A stretch of 64,000 nucleotides of DNA from SSSZ01 sp016790965. Lineage in GTDB: Bacteria; Pseudomonadota; Gammaproteobacteria; Burkholderiales; Rhodocyclaceae. Position 1 is the stretch's first letter. Every line of letters begins with the position of its first letter. Below the pieces are notes generated by a model. It did not search any database and was not told where the DNA came from. It worked only from the letters and a program-made list of their open reading frames with translations. Of the stretch, positions 46,042 to 55,561 are shown in pieces. A program made the translations under genes and the position numbers. Location: positions 55,795 through 119,794 of the forward strand of contig JAEUNZ010000048.1 of NCBI GenBank assembly GCA_016790965.1, in the 5' to 3' direction.

Positions 46042-46920
46042 ATGCTTCAGAGCGTGAGCCTTTCGAATCTCCCCATCGTGCGTCGCCTATTTTTCCGCCT
46101 CAGTCTTGCCGGCTTGCTGGCCCTCGTGGCCAGCGGAGGCGCTTGGGCGGGTCCGCTGGACAATCCCGAAACGGCGGGTTTGCGCTCCCTGGGGGGAGGG
46201 GTTTATGTCGATCCTGCCCTGCCGGCGGCGGAGGTGGCTGGCCTGCAGCGTCTGCTCGAAGGAGCGCGGCGGCGAGTCTCCCTCTATTACGGCGGCGTCT
46301 CGGCCAGCCCCAACGTCATCTTCTGTGGCAGCGACGACTGCTATTGCGATCTGGGGGGCGTCGGCCTCGGCTTCTCCGACGGTGCCAACGTTCTCGTTTC
46401 GCCTCGGGGCCGGCGTCTGGCCATCGTTGCACACGAATTGGCCCACGTGGAACTGGCCAGCCGGGTGGGGGGGCTGCAACGGGTTCTGCAACTCTTGCCG
46501 CAATGGTTCGACGAGGGGCTTGCCGTGCTGACCAGCATGGCACGGGAATTCAACGACGAGGCGTGGCAGGAAGCGACCATTGACGGTAGCCGTGCCCCGG
46601 CTCTGAGCGAAATCGCCGCCATGAACGATTGGGTCGCCCGCACCGGGCCCAACGGCGAGCACATGCAGATGACCTACGGCACCGCCCGCCGCGAAGTGGC
46701 GCGCTGGTTCGAGGTGGTGGGAGCCGATGGCCTGGCGGACCTCCTGACCGCACTGGAGACCCGGGAGCCGTTTGCCGAGGCCTATGCGCGCATAGAGCAT
46801 CAGCATCGTGAGGCAGCCGCCCGCCGCGAGGCGGTCGCCGTGAAGCCCGAGGAAGCCGTGGCGGAAAGCCCGGTGGCGCCCTTTTCGCCGCCGCAGTTGC
46901 GGGGGCGGGCAGCCTGGTGA
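46042..46920 (+). CDS. Exported zinc metallopeptidase-like protein (gluzincin type)
   Basis: The 292-residue protein has a signal peptide (RLSLAGLLALVASGGAWA, cleavage near residue 36) and the zinc motif HELAH at 131-135 with a downstream Glu158 in QWFDEGLAVLTS. This HExxH plus later Glu is the gluzincin pattern, as in peptidase MA-like proteins. Three or four Cys in VIFCGSDDCYCDLGG may form a disulfide-rich loop. The C-terminus is Ala/Pro/Glu-rich. Start could also be a GTG at 46054 or 46078. The substrate is unknown. Confidence 0.75.
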   Translation: MLQSVSLSNLPIVRRLFFRLSLAGLLALVASGGAWAGPLDNPETAGLRSLGGGVYVDPALPAAEVAGLQRLLEGARRRVSLYYGGVSASPNVIFCGSDDCYCDLGGVGLGFSDGANVLVSPRGRRLAIVAHELAHVELASRVGGLQRVLQLLPQWFDEGLAVLTSMAREFNDEAWQEATIDGSRAPALSEIAAMNDWVARTGPNGEHMQMTYGTARREVARWFEVVGADGLADLLTALETREPFAEAYARIEHQHREAAARREAVAVKPEEAVAESPVAPFSPPQLRGRAAW

Positions 46921-47178
46921 AATCTGGGGCAGGCCGGGGTTCCTGAGCCTGCAGCTTGCGTTGATCCGGCGCTCCCCGGTCTGCACGCTATTCTGAACCC
47001 GTGGATTCCGCGCCCCGGGCATCCCACAGATTGAAGCAAGCAATATCGCAAACCAGTCCGCCCGTCTCCTTGGCAAGATCGGCTGCCCTCGATGCTCCGG
47101 TCCGGAGCGCCGGCGAGGTGACGACTCGCCCCGGAATCCGCGCAGTGCTATGCGACTGATCCGCGGGCGCGTACCGCA

Positions 47179-47940
47179 TCAGGGATCCGCCCGGGGCTGG
47201 CGCAGCAGGCAGTCGAGACGGCGTAGGCCGTCGTCACCTAGGACATCGGCTTCGTCGCCCAGATGGTGGCGGCGAAAGGCTGCCACGGCGGCGAGCGGGT
47301 CTGTCGTATCGTAGCCCAGGGCGCGCAGGGCCAGGAGGCCGTCCAGGGCTGGCGGAGCGGAATTATCCGATTCCGGCTCACACCACAGGCCATATCCGGC
47401 CCGGGCCAGATCGCGCCAGGGGAAATGGTGGCTGGGGTCCGCCTTGCGGCCAGGCGCCACGTCGCCGTGCCCGACGACGTTAGCGGCGGGGATGCGGTGA
47501 CGCGGAAGTATTTCGCCCAGCAGAACCTTGAGTGCTTCGATCTGGACGGGCGGGAAGGGCTCGTTGCCGGCATTGTCCAGTTCGATGCCGACGGAGGCCG
47601 AGTTGAGATCGGTCTGCCCGCCCCAGGAGGAGGCTCCCGCATGCCACGCCCTCCGGGCTTCATCGACCAAGCGGTAGACGGTTCCGTCGCGGCCGATGAG
47701 GTAATGGGCGCTGACCTTGCGTTCGGGATCGGTGAGGGTGGCGAGGGCTCGCTCGACGTTGGCGCTGCCGGTGTGGTGGAGGATGACGAAATTGGGGCGG
47801 CGGGCATCGGCGTTGGGGGAGGGGACATCGATCCTGCTTCCAGGGCCGCCCGGGGGCAGGGTCGTGCAGCCGGCCAGGGCGAAGGCGGCGAGGAAGACCG
47901 GAAAGATGCGGCCGGAGCGGTTGCAGCCGGGCCATCGCAC
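47179..47940 (-). CDS. N-acetylmuramoyl-L-alanine amidase, AmiD-like lipoprotein
   Basis: This protein has an Amidase_2 (AmpD-type) domain: FVILHHTGSANVERAL with the first zinc His, SAHYLIGRDGTVYRLVDEARRAWHAG, and VGHGDVAPGRKADPSHHFP with the other zinc ligands. A lipoprotein signal (FLAAFALAGC) precedes it, so it is likely anchored in the outer membrane like AmiD and trims cell-wall peptides. The GTG at 47940 gives a normal signal length; a longer reading from 48030 overlaps the divergent gene by 9 bases. The C-terminal part may bind peptidoglycan. Confidence 0.88.
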   Translation of the reverse strand: MRWPGCNRSGRIFPVFLAAFALAGCTTLPPGGPGSRIDVPSPNADARRPNFVILHHTGSANVERALATLTDPERKVSAHYLIGRDGTVYRLVDEARRAWHAGASSWGGQTDLNSASVGIELDNAGNEPFPPVQIEALKVLLGEILPRHRIPAANVVGHGDVAPGRKADPSHHFPWRDLARAGYGLWCEPESDNSAPPALDGLLALRALGYDTTDPLAAVAAFRRHHLGDEADVLGDDGLRRLDCLLRQPRADP

Positions 47941-48021
47941 AGGCAAGGAGGTGGACACGGGGCGGGACGACAGGGACAGGGGAGAGCGGTATGATGACCG
48001 AAAAGCGGGAGCGGGGGGAAC

Positions 48022-49128
48022 ATGCGTCAAGGGCGACTTCTAATGGGTTTCGCGGGGTTGGCGTGGGCCGCTGCTGCCCTCGCCGCCGGCGGAGAGCCGG
48101 CTCTTTTTCAAATTCGCCAGGGCGACGCCATGGGCCTCATCGACCGCTCCGGCAAGGTGGTCGTTCCCCCGGAATTCCGCGAGGCGCCCACGGTCGGCGA
48201 CCCCCTGATCCGTGTGCGCAAGGGAACGCGCACCGCCTATTACAGCCATGACGGCAGTCTTGCCGTACCGCCCCAGGAGGAACTCACCGAGCCTTACGCC
48301 GAGGGCCTGGCCCCCGCGCTCCTGAAGGATGAGGCCGGCAAGCGGCTGTGGGGTTACGTCGACGCCCGTGGCACCGTGGTCATCGCGCCCTGCTTCCAGG
48401 CGGCGGACGCCTTTTCCGGTGGTCTCGCTCGGGTGGGCATCGCCAACGAATGGGGCGAGCTGCGCTATGGCTACGCCGACCGGAGTGGCCGGCTGGTGGT
48501 CGAAGCCCGCCACCTGAAGGCCCTGCCGGCTCGGGATGGCGTGGGGCGGGTGGAAACGGAACGGGGCCAGCGGGCCTTCGACGCCCGGGGCCGCGACATC
48601 ACTCCGGAAGGGGTCGATTTCATCGGCCAGCCTGCGGAGGGCATGATCCGGATCTGGTCCGCCCGCAAGCAGGGTTTCATGGACCTTGCGGGCAAGGTGG
48701 TGGTCGCGCCGGTTTTCGCCAATGCCAGCGATTTTCGCGAGGGCATGGCCCGGGTCTGGGTGGAGGGCAAATATGGTTACATCGACCGTAGCGGTCGCAC
48801 GGTAATCCCGGCGCGCTTCGACAGCGCCGAAGACTTCTCCGACGGCCTGGCTCTGGTGCGCGAAGGCGAGACGCGCCGCTTCATCGACAAATCGGGCAAG
48901 ACCATACTGGAAGTCCCCTGGGAGCGGGTCTCGGCCTTTGGGGACGGGCTGGCGGCGGCCAAGGATGGCAAGCTCTGGGGTTACGTGGACCGGGCTGGCA
49001 AGTGGGTCATCGCCCCTCGCTACGCTTATGCACGCCCGTTCTGGAACGGCCTGGCGGCCGTCACCGAGGGGGGGCGCAGCCTATGGATCGACCGCCGCGG
49101 CACAGTCGTGTGGCAAGACCACCCCTGA
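48022..49128 (+). CDS. Exported WG-repeat protein
   Basis: The 368-residue protein has a signal peptide (LLMGFAGLAWAAAALAAG) and about eight WG-type repeats, each with a GYxDrsGkvviap-like core: GLIDRSGKVVVPPEF, GYVDARGTVVIAP, GYADRSGRLVVEA, FMDLAGKVVVAPVF, GYIDRSGRTVIPARF, FIDKSGKTI, GYVDRAGKWVIAPRY and LWIDRRGTVVW. WG repeats are of unknown function, thought to be protein-binding or beta-structured. A GAGCGGGGGGAAC ribosome-binding site precedes the start. It is divergent from the amidase gene. Confidence 0.85.
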   Translation: MRQGRLLMGFAGLAWAAAALAAGGEPALFQIRQGDAMGLIDRSGKVVVPPEFREAPTVGDPLIRVRKGTRTAYYSHDGSLAVPPQEELTEPYAEGLAPALLKDEAGKRLWGYVDARGTVVIAPCFQAADAFSGGLARVGIANEWGELRYGYADRSGRLVVEARHLKALPARDGVGRVETERGQRAFDARGRDITPEGVDFIGQPAEGMIRIWSARKQGFMDLAGKVVVAPVFANASDFREGMARVWVEGKYGYIDRSGRTVIPARFDSAEDFSDGLALVREGETRRFIDKSGKTILEVPWERVSAFGDGLAAAKDGKLWGYVDRAGKWVIAPRYAYARPFWNGLAAVTEGGRSLWIDRRGTVVWQDHP

Positions 49129-49186
49129 TACCCGGAAACCATCCACCGAACTCCACCCCAACTGAACCCGAACCCCGGAAATTCCC

Positions 49187-49462
49187 ATGAATCCACGTCA
49201 CCTGATTGCCCTTGCCTCGGCCATTTCCTTCGCTACCCTAGCCCAGGGTGACGACGCCCTGCGCAGCCTGCTGGAGGAAGCCAGGGCGAGCGGCAAGGGG
49301 GTCAATCTCTATGTCAATGGCCAGACCATCCCGGCCCTGGTGATCTCGGTGGACGAGCGCTATGTTGTCGCCCGTAGCCAGGCCCTGGGCCAGATCGTCG
49401 TGCGCTTCGATTGCCTCGACGGTGCGGCAGGGTTCGTGGCCGGAGACAAAAAGGCCCAGTAG
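49187..49462 (+). CDS. Small exported hypothetical protein, 91 residues
   Basis: The protein has a short signal peptide (HLIALASAISFATLAQG) and a mature part that resembles an Sm-like or Hfq-like small beta barrel (VNLYVNGQTIPALVISVDER, VVARSQALGQIVVRF). That fold suggestion is weak. It lies 58 bases after the WG-repeat gene and may be on the same transcript. The start is well defined by the signal peptide. Confidence 0.6.
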   Translation: MNPRHLIALASAISFATLAQGDDALRSLLEEARASGKGVNLYVNGQTIPALVISVDERYVVARSQALGQIVVRFDCLDGAAGFVAGDKKAQ

Positions 49463-49559
49463 GCGAGGGGGTATCGCGACGCGGATCAAGGAAAGGCCCT
49501 TGCCCGGGCGGCACAATGCGCCTCCTGGCCCCGGTGGCGGGGCGATTTAGGGAGTTCCC

Positions 49560-49829
49560 ATGCAACACGCTATCCACGTCTGCAACCACACCACCCCCGA
49601 GGCGCTGTACCCCTTCGACGCCCGGGGAATCGCCAAGCGTTTCCGGCACGCTGCCATCTTCGGCGCCCTGGATGCCCTGCAGCCCGGGGAAACCATGCGT
49701 TTCTGCAACGACCACGATCCGCTGCCGCTGCTGGCCCAGTTGCAGCAGCGCTATGGTGAGCGGGTCAATATCACCTACCGGCAGCGGGAGCCGGGCGCCA
49801 TCGTGATTGATTTCGCCGTCGCAGCCTGA
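49560..49829 (+). CDS. DUF2249 domain protein
   Basis: The 89-residue protein matches the DUF2249 pattern: LYPFDARGIAKRFRHAAIF, DALQPGETMRFCNDHDPLPL and INITYRQREPGA-like ending. The fold is TusA-like (sulfur-carrier-like), and members are often near denitrification or respiratory genes; the function is unknown. The ATG is preceded by TTAGGGAGTTCCC. It is followed by the membrane protein gene below, with 184 bases between. Confidence 0.8.
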   Translation: MQHAIHVCNHTTPEALYPFDARGIAKRFRHAAIFGALDALQPGETMRFCNDHDPLPLLAQLQQRYGERVNITYRQREPGAIVIDFAVAA

Positions 49830-50013
49830 TTGATCCTCGAATCTCGGTCGCAACCTTGGGAACCCTATGGGATGCCATCCGTGCGCGGAATACGGACCCG
49901 GCACGCGGTAGGCGGGCACTTGGCGATCGCTTCCACAAAAGCCCGGTGACGGGGCTTAGGGAAGGGCTGTCGAGGGATGAATCGGGGCCCGGCGGTCAGG
50001 CAGGGATTCCGGC

Positions 50014-51129
50014 TTGATCGCCACTGCGACCGTCACCTGCGCTGCCCTGGCCGCCGGCCTGTTTTTGGTCCTGGCCGGCCAGGGCAGCCCGGTGGCCTTG
50101 GCACACCTGGTCTTTGCGGTGGGGGCGTTGCCGCTGATTTTCGCCGCAATCGCCCATTTCGTCCCGGTTCTGACCCGCTCGGGGGAGCCATCCCGCGGGG
50201 TCGCAGCGCTTCCCTGCCTGGCGCAGCTCTCGGGCCTGGGCGCCGCGGCCGCGCTCGAAGGCCTCTTGCCGCGGTGGGTGCTCCATCCGGCCGCCCTCAT
50301 CGATGCGACCCTCGCTCTGGGACTTCTCCTCTGGGCGCTGAACCGGGCGAGGCGCTGCCTGGGCGCGGCGCACCCGGGCTGGCGCTGGTACGCCGCCTCC
50401 CTTGGCTGCGGAATTGCTGCCCTGGTCGCGGTACCCTTCATGGTCAGCGGCCTCGGGGCCGCCGAGCTGCGGCTCTGGCACTTGCACCTCAATGTGTTGG
50501 GGCTGGTGGGATGCGCCGCCCTGGGCACCTTACCCGTCCTGTTGCCGACCGCCCTGGGCCGGCCTGACCCCGCTGCCGCCGCATGGTTGCGCCGCCGCCT
50601 ATGGCCGGTTGTGGGCGCCGTCCTGGCGGTGGCCGGTGGCGCTGCGCTGGCCTGGCCTCTGGCCGCGGTGGGGGCAGCCCTTCTCTTCGCCGTCGTTCTT
50701 GGCCTGCTCGGTCACTGGTTGGTGCACTTTGGCTTGCCGGTACTGGTGGAGCGGGGGGCGGCATCCTCCTTCGTGGTCGCGCTGCTTGGACTCTTGGGGG
50801 TGCTGGTGCTGGGGGCCGCCCACGCCATGGGCGTGATTGCCGGGCGTCCGGCCATTGCCGTCTGGGGGGCGGGCTTCCTGCTCCCCCTCGTTACGGGCGC
50901 CCTGTCACAGCTCTTACCGGTCTGGCGCCATCCGGGCCCCGCCAGCCCGGCGCGGGCGGCCCTGGGCCGGGCTCTGGCACGCTTCGGCCGCCTGCGGGCC
51001 CTGGTTTTTCTTGGCGCGGGAATAGCCCTGGCTGCTGGTTGGGTCCCGTTGGGTTCTTTCCTGGCCGCGACCGGCCTGGGGCTCTTTCTCATGGCCGCAA
51101 TGCTGCCCGGGGCAGCCGCGGCGCGGTAA
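50014..51129 (+). CDS. Polytopic membrane protein, about 12 helices
   Basis: The 371-residue protein is highly hydrophobic with roughly 10-12 helices. Histidines sit inside helices, in FAAIAHFVPVLTRSG and RLWHLHLNVLGLVG, and in GHWLVHFGLPV, which recalls haem- or copper-binding proteins such as NnrS or oxidase subunit I relatives. This is a weak resemblance, supported only by the DUF2249 neighbour. The start is a TTG with AGGGA seven bases upstream; the upstream in-frame stop is at 49978-49980, so no ATG or GTG start is available nearby. Confidence 0.65.
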   Translation: MIATATVTCAALAAGLFLVLAGQGSPVALAHLVFAVGALPLIFAAIAHFVPVLTRSGEPSRGVAALPCLAQLSGLGAAAALEGLLPRWVLHPAALIDATLALGLLLWALNRARRCLGAAHPGWRWYAASLGCGIAALVAVPFMVSGLGAAELRLWHLHLNVLGLVGCAALGTLPVLLPTALGRPDPAAAAWLRRRLWPVVGAVLAVAGGAALAWPLAAVGAALLFAVVLGLLGHWLVHFGLPVLVERGAASSFVVALLGLLGVLVLGAAHAMGVIAGRPAIAVWGAGFLLPLVTGALSQLLPVWRHPGPASPARAALGRALARFGRLRALVFLGAGIALAAGWVPLGSFLAATGLGLFLMAAMLPGAAAAR

Positions 51130-51165
51130 AATCCGCCCCTCACGCTTTTTCCCGGTTCTTCCCCC

Positions 51166-52593
51166 ATGCGCTATATATCGACCCGCGGCCAGGCCGCGCC
51201 CCAGGCTTTCTGCGACATCCTCCTCGGCGGTCTCGCACCGGACGGTGGCCTGTATTTGCCGGAGACGGTTCCCCAAGTGTGCCGCGCCGACCTGGATGCG
51301 TGGAGGAAGCTTTCCTACGCCGATCTGGCTTTCGAGATTCTGAGCCGATTCATCGACGACATTCCTGCCGCCGACCTGAGCGCCATCGTCGCCAGAACCT
51401 ACACCTCCGCCGTCTATTGCCATACCCGCAACGGCGGGAATGCAGCGCAGATCACGCCCCTGACCCGTCTGGCCGATGGCCTTTACACCCAGGAACTGTC
51501 AAACGGCCCGACACTGGCCTTCAAGGACATGGCCATGCAGCTTCTGGGCAACCTGTTCGAGTACGTACTGGACAAGCGGGGCGAATCCATCAACATCCTC
51601 GGTGCCACTTCCGGCGATACCGGATCGGCGGCCGAGTACGCCATGCGTGGCAAGCACAACGTCAAGGTCTTCATGCTCTCGCCGGAGGGCAAGATGAGTG
51701 CCTTCCAGCGCGCCCAGATGTACTCCCTGCAAGACCCGAACATCTTCAACATCGCGGTCACCGGCATGTTCGACGACGCCCAGGACATCGTGAAGGCCGT
51801 TTCCAACGACGCGGCCTTCAAGAAGCAGTACAAGATCGGCGCAGTCAATTCCATCAACTGGGCGCGGGTGGCGGCTCAGATCGTTTATTACTTCCAGGGG
51901 TACTTCCTGGCGACCCAATCCAATGATGAGCAGGTGGCCTTCGCCGTGCCCTCGGGCAATTTCGGCAACATCTGCGCCGGCCATATCGCCCGCTGCATGG
52001 GCCTGCCCATCGCCCGCCTGGTGCTGGCCACCAACGAGAATGACGTGCTGGACGAGTTCTTCCGCACCGGCGTCTATCGTCCGCGCAATTCCGCCGAGAC
52101 CAGCATTACCTCCAGCCCCTCCATGGATATTTCCAAGGCTTCCAATTTCGAGCGCTTCGTCTTCGACCTGGTGGGCCGCGACCCGGCCGTGGTACGCGAA
52201 CTCTGGGCCAAGGTGGACAAGGGCGAGGCCTTCGACCTTTCCGGTACCGCCCACTGGGCGACGATGCCGCAGTTCGCCTTCGTCTCCGGCCGCAGCACCC
52301 ATGCCGACCGCCTCAGGACCATCCGCTTCGCCCAGGAGACCTATGGGGTCATGCTCGACACCCATACCGCCGATGGCCTCAAGGTGGCCCTGGAGCACCG
52401 CTTGCCGGGAGTGCCCATGGTGGTGCTGGAAACCGCCCAGCCGGCCAAGTTCGAGGAAACCATCCGCGAAGCCCTGGGCCGGGAGCCGGTACGTCCGGCG
52501 GATCTGGCCGGTATAGAAAATCTGCCCCAGCGGGTGGTGGTGATGGCCCCTGATGTCGAGGCCGTAAAGCGCTACATCGCTACTAGAGTCTGA
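51166..52593 (+). CDS. thrC: Threonine synthase
   Basis: Threonine synthase turns O-phosphohomoserine into threonine using PLP. The 475-residue protein is of the long (proteobacterial) type: MRYISTRGQAAPQAFCDILL, PLP lysine Lys120 in GPTLAFKDMAMQLLG, GATSGDTGSAAEYA, and FAVPSGNFGNICAGHIA. Gene neighbours are not threonine genes; in betaproteobacteria thrC usually follows hom, but here a membrane protein lies upstream. It ends in a strong bidirectional terminator. Confidence 0.96.
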   Translation: MRYISTRGQAAPQAFCDILLGGLAPDGGLYLPETVPQVCRADLDAWRKLSYADLAFEILSRFIDDIPAADLSAIVARTYTSAVYCHTRNGGNAAQITPLTRLADGLYTQELSNGPTLAFKDMAMQLLGNLFEYVLDKRGESINILGATSGDTGSAAEYAMRGKHNVKVFMLSPEGKMSAFQRAQMYSLQDPNIFNIAVTGMFDDAQDIVKAVSNDAAFKKQYKIGAVNSINWARVAAQIVYYFQGYFLATQSNDEQVAFAVPSGNFGNICAGHIARCMGLPIARLVLATNENDVLDEFFRTGVYRPRNSAETSITSSPSMDISKASNFERFVFDLVGRDPAVVRELWAKVDKGEAFDLSGTAHWATMPQFAFVSGRSTHADRLRTIRFAQETYGVMLDTHTADGLKVALEHRLPGVPMVVLETAQPAKFEETIREALGREPVRPADLAGIENLPQRVVVMAPDVEAVKRYIATRV

Positions 52594-52613
52594 CCGCCTG
52601 CAGCCGGTTAACG

Positions 52614-52640
52614 AAAAAGGCAGCCCTCGGGCTGCCTTTT
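52614..52640. terminator. Bidirectional terminator after thrC
   Basis: GGCAGCCC-TC-GGGCTGCC with five A before and four T after forms an 8-bp stem. It ends thrC and can also stop the short minus-strand gene that ends at 52660. Confidence 0.9.
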
Positions 52641-52659
52641 GCATCGATGTCGGCGGGAA

Positions 52660-52797
52660 TCAAAGATAGATGACTGCGGGAAACACGGCGACGGCGAGGA
52701 CCAGAACCAGCCATTCCAGGTTGCGCCGGGCTAGAAAGCCGGTGAAATGAAGGACCAGAATGGTGATGGCGACGATGTAGAACAGCGCGAAAAGCAT
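52660..52797 (-). CDS. Small membrane protein, 45 residues
   Basis: The protein has 45 residues and two hydrophobic helices (LFALFYIVAITILVLHFTG and LEWLVLVLAVAVFPAVIYL) joined by a basic turn (FLARRN). The AGGGGAG ribosome-binding site sits five bases from the ATG, which supports translation. It lies between convergent thrC and nadC. The function is unknown; similar tiny inner-membrane proteins are common near nadC-type genes but were not named here. Confidence 0.7.
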   Translation of the reverse strand: MLFALFYIVAITILVLHFTGFLARRNLEWLVLVLAVAVFPAVIYL

Positions 52798-52930
52798 CGA
52801 AACTCCCCTGTTGGGCGGAAGGCGTGCTTCCGCTCTGCATTTTGCGTGATTATAAAGGCTTGCCCCGCTGCCGGTCATCCCCGGCGGTGTCGATGCGAGC
52901 GTTCTCCACAGATCATGGCTGCGCAGAGGT

Positions 52931-53794
52931 TCAGGCGATGAAGCGCATGGAGAGATCGAGGGCCCGGACATCCTTGGTCAGGCTGCCCACCGAAATGCGA
53001 TCCACCCCCGTTTCGGCCACGGCGCGGATGGTTTCCAGGGTGACGTTGCCGGAAGCTTCCAGGATGGCCCGGCCGGCATTGCGGCGGGCGGCTTCGCGCA
53101 GGCCGTCCAGGTCGAAATTATCCAGGAGGATCATGGTTGCCTTGGCGCGTAGGGCAGTATCCAGTTCTTGCAGATTCTCGACTTCAATCTGCACGAACTT
53201 GCAGCGATCTCCCGCCCGTTCGGCGGCGAGTCCCGCTTCTTCCAGGGCTTCGGCAATGCCGCCGGCGGCGAGGATGTGGTTTTCCTTGATGAGAATGGCA
53301 TCCCAAAGGGCCAGCCGGTGGTTGCCGCCGCCGCCGCAGCGTACCGCGTATTTCTGGGCGATGCGCAGGCCCGGCAGGGTTTTGCGCGTATCCACCACCT
53401 GGGCCCGGGTTCCGGCGATGGCGTCGGCGTAGCTGCGTGCCTTGCTGGCGACGCCGGATAGGAGTTGCAGGAAATTGAGAGCGCTGCGCTCGGCGGAGAG
53501 CAGCGCCCGGGCGTCGGCGACGATTTCGCACAGGATTTTGCCGGCAGCGATGCGGTCGCCGTCCTCGGCGCCCCAATAGACTTCCGCCTGGGGGTCCAGC
53601 TTGAGGATGCACAGCTCGAACCAGGCGGAACCGCAGAGCACCCCCGCCTCCCGGGCCACCACGGTGGCCCGCACACGGCGCCCATAGGGGACGAGTTCGG
53701 CAGTGAGGTCGCCGGCGCCGATGTCCTCGGCCAGGGCGTCGTCCACGTTGCGGGCGATTTCGGGTGCCAGCGGATAGGGGAACTCGACGGTCAT
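52931..53794 (-). CDS. nadC: Nicotinate-nucleotide pyrophosphorylase (carboxylating)
   Basis: NadC converts quinolinate and PRPP to nicotinate mononucleotide, the third step of de novo NAD synthesis. The 287-residue protein shows ALAEDIGAGDLTAELV, NFLQLLSGVASKARSYA, DTRKTLPGLRIAQKYAV, the catalytic GGGGNHRLALWDAILIKENH segment, and ISVGSLTKDVRALDLSM at the C-terminus. The start at 53794 matches the family; longer readings add a leader. nadA and nadB are not nearby. Confidence 0.95.
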   Translation of the reverse strand: MTVEFPYPLAPEIARNVDDALAEDIGAGDLTAELVPYGRRVRATVVAREAGVLCGSAWFELCILKLDPQAEVYWGAEDGDRIAAGKILCEIVADARALLSAERSALNFLQLLSGVASKARSYADAIAGTRAQVVDTRKTLPGLRIAQKYAVRCGGGGNHRLALWDAILIKENHILAAGGIAEALEEAGLAAERAGDRCKFVQIEVENLQELDTALRAKATMILLDNFDLDGLREAARRNAGRAILEASGNVTLETIRAVAETGVDRISVGSLTKDVRALDLSMRFIA

Positions 53795-54018
53795 GGTATT
53801 CTCAAACGGCAGTCGCGAAGGCCGCATTCTACCGCTGCCGGCGAGCTCCTTGGCCACGGGCTGGGCAAGGGGGCCGAATAGGGCCGAATCCTTGCGGGGG
53901 GCAACACGGGTCACGACGACCGCCCGTGCCGGCGCGAAGGTGAGCAGAGATGTCGGGGGCGCAGGATCCGGTTTTTGTCGGGTCGGCGGCGAAGCAGACC
54001 ACCTGGGAGGTTGCCGAG

Positions 54019-55494
54019 ATGATGAGCGTATTCCACGTCGGGCTGGGCGTCTTCGTCGCCCTGGTGCTGGCGCTGCTATTGACCTACTGGTACGTGCGGG
54101 ACATCACCCAGAAGCGCCACTCGGTCCTGCGCAATTACCCCATCATCGGCCACCTGCGGTTTTTCTTCGAGCATCTGGGCGAATACTTCCGCCAGTATTT
54201 CTTCCTCGGTGACCGGGAGGAAATGCCCTTCAACCGGGCCACCCGGGCCTGGGTCTATCGCATGGCAAAGGACGAGGGCGGCATCGTCGGCTTCGGCTCC
54301 ACCTACGACATTCATGCTCCGGGGGCGCTGCTCTTCGTAAATGCGCCCTTTCCGGTTCTGGAGGCGGACCATCTGCCCACGCCGCCGCTGGCCATCGGCG
54401 ATGGCCATGTGCACAAGCCCATGGTGGGTCGTTCCGTCGTCAATGTGAGCGGCATGAGCTTCGGGGCCATCTCGCGCCCTGCCGTGCAGGCGCTCTCCCG
54501 CGGGGCGGCTCTGGCGGGCTGCTGGGTCGATACCGGCGAGGGCGGGCTGTCGCCCTACCATCTGGAAGGCGGTTGCGACATCATCTTCCAGATCGGCACG
54601 GCCAAGTACGGGGTGCGCGACGCCGAGGGGCGTCTCGATGCGGTAAAGCTGCGGGAAATTGCGGCCCTGGACGCCGTCGGCGCCTTCGAGATCAAGCTTT
54701 CGCAGGGGGCCAAGCCGGGCAAGGGTGGCGTTCTGCCGGCGGCCAAGGTCACGGAGGAAATTGCACGCATCCGGGGAATCCCCATGGGGCGCGATTCCCT
54801 CTCACCCAATCGCCATCCGGAAACCGGCAACATGGACCAGTTGCTCGACATGGTCGAATGGGTGCGGGAACTCACCGGCAAGCCGGTGGGCATCAAGACT
54901 GCCATCGGCGGCTGGAATTTCATGCACGAATTGGCGGAGGCCGTGCATCGGCGCGGCTTGCAGGCGGCGCCGGACTTTCTCACGGTGGACGGTGGAGAGG
55001 GGGGCTCCGGTGCGGCGCCCCAGGCCCTGGCAGACCACATGGCGCTGTCCATTCTGGAGGCCTTGCCTCGGGTGGTGGATAGCCTCATCGAAACAGGGCT
55101 GCGCGGGCGCATGAGGGTCATCGCCTCGGGCAAACTGGTGACCCCGGCCAAGGCAGCCTGGGCGCTGGCCTGTGGCGCCGACTTCGTCAATACGGCCCGC
55201 GGCTTCATGTTCTCCCTGGGCTGCATCCAGGCACTGCGCTGCCATCAGAACACCTGCCCCACCGGCGTCACCACCCACGACCCCAAGTTGCAGCGGGGCC
55301 TGGTGGTGGAAGACAAGGCCGAACGGGTAGCGGCCTACTGCCGCAACATGAATCGCGAAATCGACATGATCGCCCATTCCTGCGGCCTGAAGCACGCCCG
55401 GGAATTCCGCCGCGAGCACGTACGCATCATGCAGGTCAGCGGCCACAGCGAGGCCCTCAACCGGCTCTATCCCTATCCGCCGGCCCGGGATTGA
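54019..55494 (+). CDS. FMN-binding glutamate synthase family protein
   Basis: The ~491-residue protein has an N-terminal membrane helix (FHVGLGVFVALVLALLLTYW) and a glutamate synthase-like FMN barrel. Motifs: NVSGMSFGAISRPAVQALS, SQGAKPGKGGVLPAAKVTEE, DGGEGGSGAAPQALAD and a Cys cluster ALRCHQNTCPTGVTTHD that would bind a [3Fe-4S] centre. It lacks the amidotransferase domain, so it is not a full glutamate synthase; the substrate of such stand-alone proteins is unknown. Start is uncertain: 54019 has GAGG eight bases upstream, 53950 is also possible. Divergent from nadC. Confidence 0.85.
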   Translation: MMSVFHVGLGVFVALVLALLLTYWYVRDITQKRHSVLRNYPIIGHLRFFFEHLGEYFRQYFFLGDREEMPFNRATRAWVYRMAKDEGGIVGFGSTYDIHAPGALLFVNAPFPVLEADHLPTPPLAIGDGHVHKPMVGRSVVNVSGMSFGAISRPAVQALSRGAALAGCWVDTGEGGLSPYHLEGGCDIIFQIGTAKYGVRDAEGRLDAVKLREIAALDAVGAFEIKLSQGAKPGKGGVLPAAKVTEEIARIRGIPMGRDSLSPNRHPETGNMDQLLDMVEWVRELTGKPVGIKTAIGGWNFMHELAEAVHRRGLQAAPDFLTVDGGEGGSGAAPQALADHMALSILEALPRVVDSLIETGLRGRMRVIASGKLVTPAKAAWALACGADFVNTARGFMFSLGCIQALRCHQNTCPTGVTTHDPKLQRGLVVEDKAERVAAYCRNMNREIDMIAHSCGLKHAREFRREHVRIMQVSGHSEALNRLYPYPPARD

Positions 55495-55561
55495 ACCTCT
55501 GTGCCCATGGCCGTTCCCCCGCGGCGCACGCCACGCTCATAAACTCCGACGCGCGGGAGGC

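Noticed and set aside
49939..49957. Hairpin AAGCCC/GGGCTT as a terminator after the DUF2249 gene
   Set aside because: Only a 6-bp stem and no T-run.
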